Positions 12,297-12,613 of a DNA stretch of 12,613 nt are shown here, one piece after another. The position numbers and the translations under genes are program-made. Position 1 is the first letter of the stretch, and each line of letters starts with the position of its first letter. The DNA is taken from contig DUEF01000076.1 of the NCBI GenBank assembly GCA_011176555.1, positions 1-12,613 on the forward strand, written 5' to 3'. This DNA is from Caldilineae bacterium. GTDB taxonomy: Bacteria > Chloroflexota > Anaerolineae > J102. The notes under the pieces were generated by a model. It saw only the letters and a program-made list of their open reading frames with translations, was not told the DNA's origin and searched no databases.

Positions 12297-12613
12297 GTGA
12301 ACAACCTCCAACCCATTATCGATCGCATCCGTCACGACTTCGACGCCAAGAACGCGGCCCGCGACGGCGCGCTCAAGCGCTCTCGGGAATTGATTCGCTA
12401 TTGCTCGCTGAGCATTCGCGCCAGCCACCGCCACGAATTCGACGAAGCGGGCCGGCTATTGGCGGAGGCCCGCGACCGCGCCGCGGAACTGACCTCCGAC
12501 CTGGCGCCTTATCCCGACCTATATCACGCCGGCTACACCCGCGACGCGCTCAAAGAAGTGGCCGAGGCGCATCTCGTTTTCGCCCTGGTACATCACGACC
12601 TCCTGCCGGAACC
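12297..12613 (+). CDS. translin-family protein, 3' end cut by window edge
   Basis: The first 105 codons of a helical protein that matches the translin/TRAX fold (PF01997), also found in archaea and some bacteria. Diagnostic stretches are IDRIRHDFDAKNAARDGALK and SLSIRASHRHEFDEAGRLL, then LAPYPDLYHAGYTRDALKEVAEAHLV and ALVHHDL, quoted here as outline. Eukaryotic translin and TRAX bind single-stranded nucleic acid and form the C3PO RNase. The bacterial role is not known to me. The TRAX catalytic acidic residues lie partly beyond the edge, so activity cannot be judged. GTG at 12297 is taken as start; TTG at 12291 would add two residues, and neither has a ribosome site. Codon use is GC-rich like its neighbours. 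Confidence 0.75.
   Translation, partial: MNNLQPIIDRIRHDFDAKNAARDGALKRSRELIRYCSLSIRASHRHEFDEAGRLLAEARDRAAELTSDLAPYPDLYHAGYTRDALKEVAEAHLVFALVHHDLLPE

Noticed and set aside
12038..12328. 97-codon N-terminal extension of SecG
   Set aside because: It contains the secG promoter and ribosome site and the divergent promoter, and SecG is normally about 70-80 residues.

Overview
The window looks like a chromosomal stretch of a GC-rich bacterium, most likely a member of Chloroflexota (Anaerolineae/Caldilineae-like). This placement is inferred from the gene set and protein style: a B12-type radical SAM protein, a DinB-fold protein, a SecG, a bacterial translin-like protein, and a FtsB-like protein ending in a Trp-rich motif. 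It is not proven by a marker gene. No phage, plasmid, CRISPR or rRNA feature is present. The one mobile-looking piece is a small HNH endonuclease module.

Layout. Positions 1-2721 (minus strand) hold a B12-binding radical SAM gene followed by galE, which runs off the left edge. Positions 2740-2904 hold an inverted pair of heptanucleotide repeat arrays and a 34-codon remnant of an SGNH hydrolase gene. Positions 2902-3849 (minus) hold a two-gene HNH module with its own consensus promoter. Positions 3914-5170 (minus) encode a membrane-anchored SGNH hydrolase, whose last 64 bp are duplicated exactly on the far side of the HNH module. A PlsC-like acyltransferase diverges from it (5260-5871, plus). 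A CBS-CBS-ACT protein (5928-6599, minus) converges on the acyltransferase and a DinB-family protein (6808-7380, plus) diverges from the CBS gene. Positions 7394-12076 (minus) read secG, a family 5 solute-binding protein, tRNA-Leu(CAG) with promoter and terminator, a FtsB/DivIC-like protein, and a multi-pass membrane protein with a C-terminal endonuclease/exonuclease/phosphatase domain. A translin-like gene diverges from secG and runs off the right edge.

How they work together. Most genes are envelope or housekeeping functions: sugar nucleotide metabolism, acyl transfer, protein export, peptide binding, division, and a lipid- or phosphate-ester-cleaving exoprotein. Transcription and translation signals are readable and unusual. 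Three genes have a -10 box exactly 6 nt before the ATG, as expected of leaderless mRNAs. Two genes (galE, secG) appear to start at CTG behind a Shine-Dalgarno sequence, and two more (HNH, solute-binding protein) start at TTG.

The most interesting locus is 2740-3984: the HNH plus coiled-coil-type module lies between a full SGNH gene and an exact 64-bp copy of that gene's 3' end, beside heptanucleotide repeats. It may be a small integrated element or the scar of a lost SGNH paralogue.
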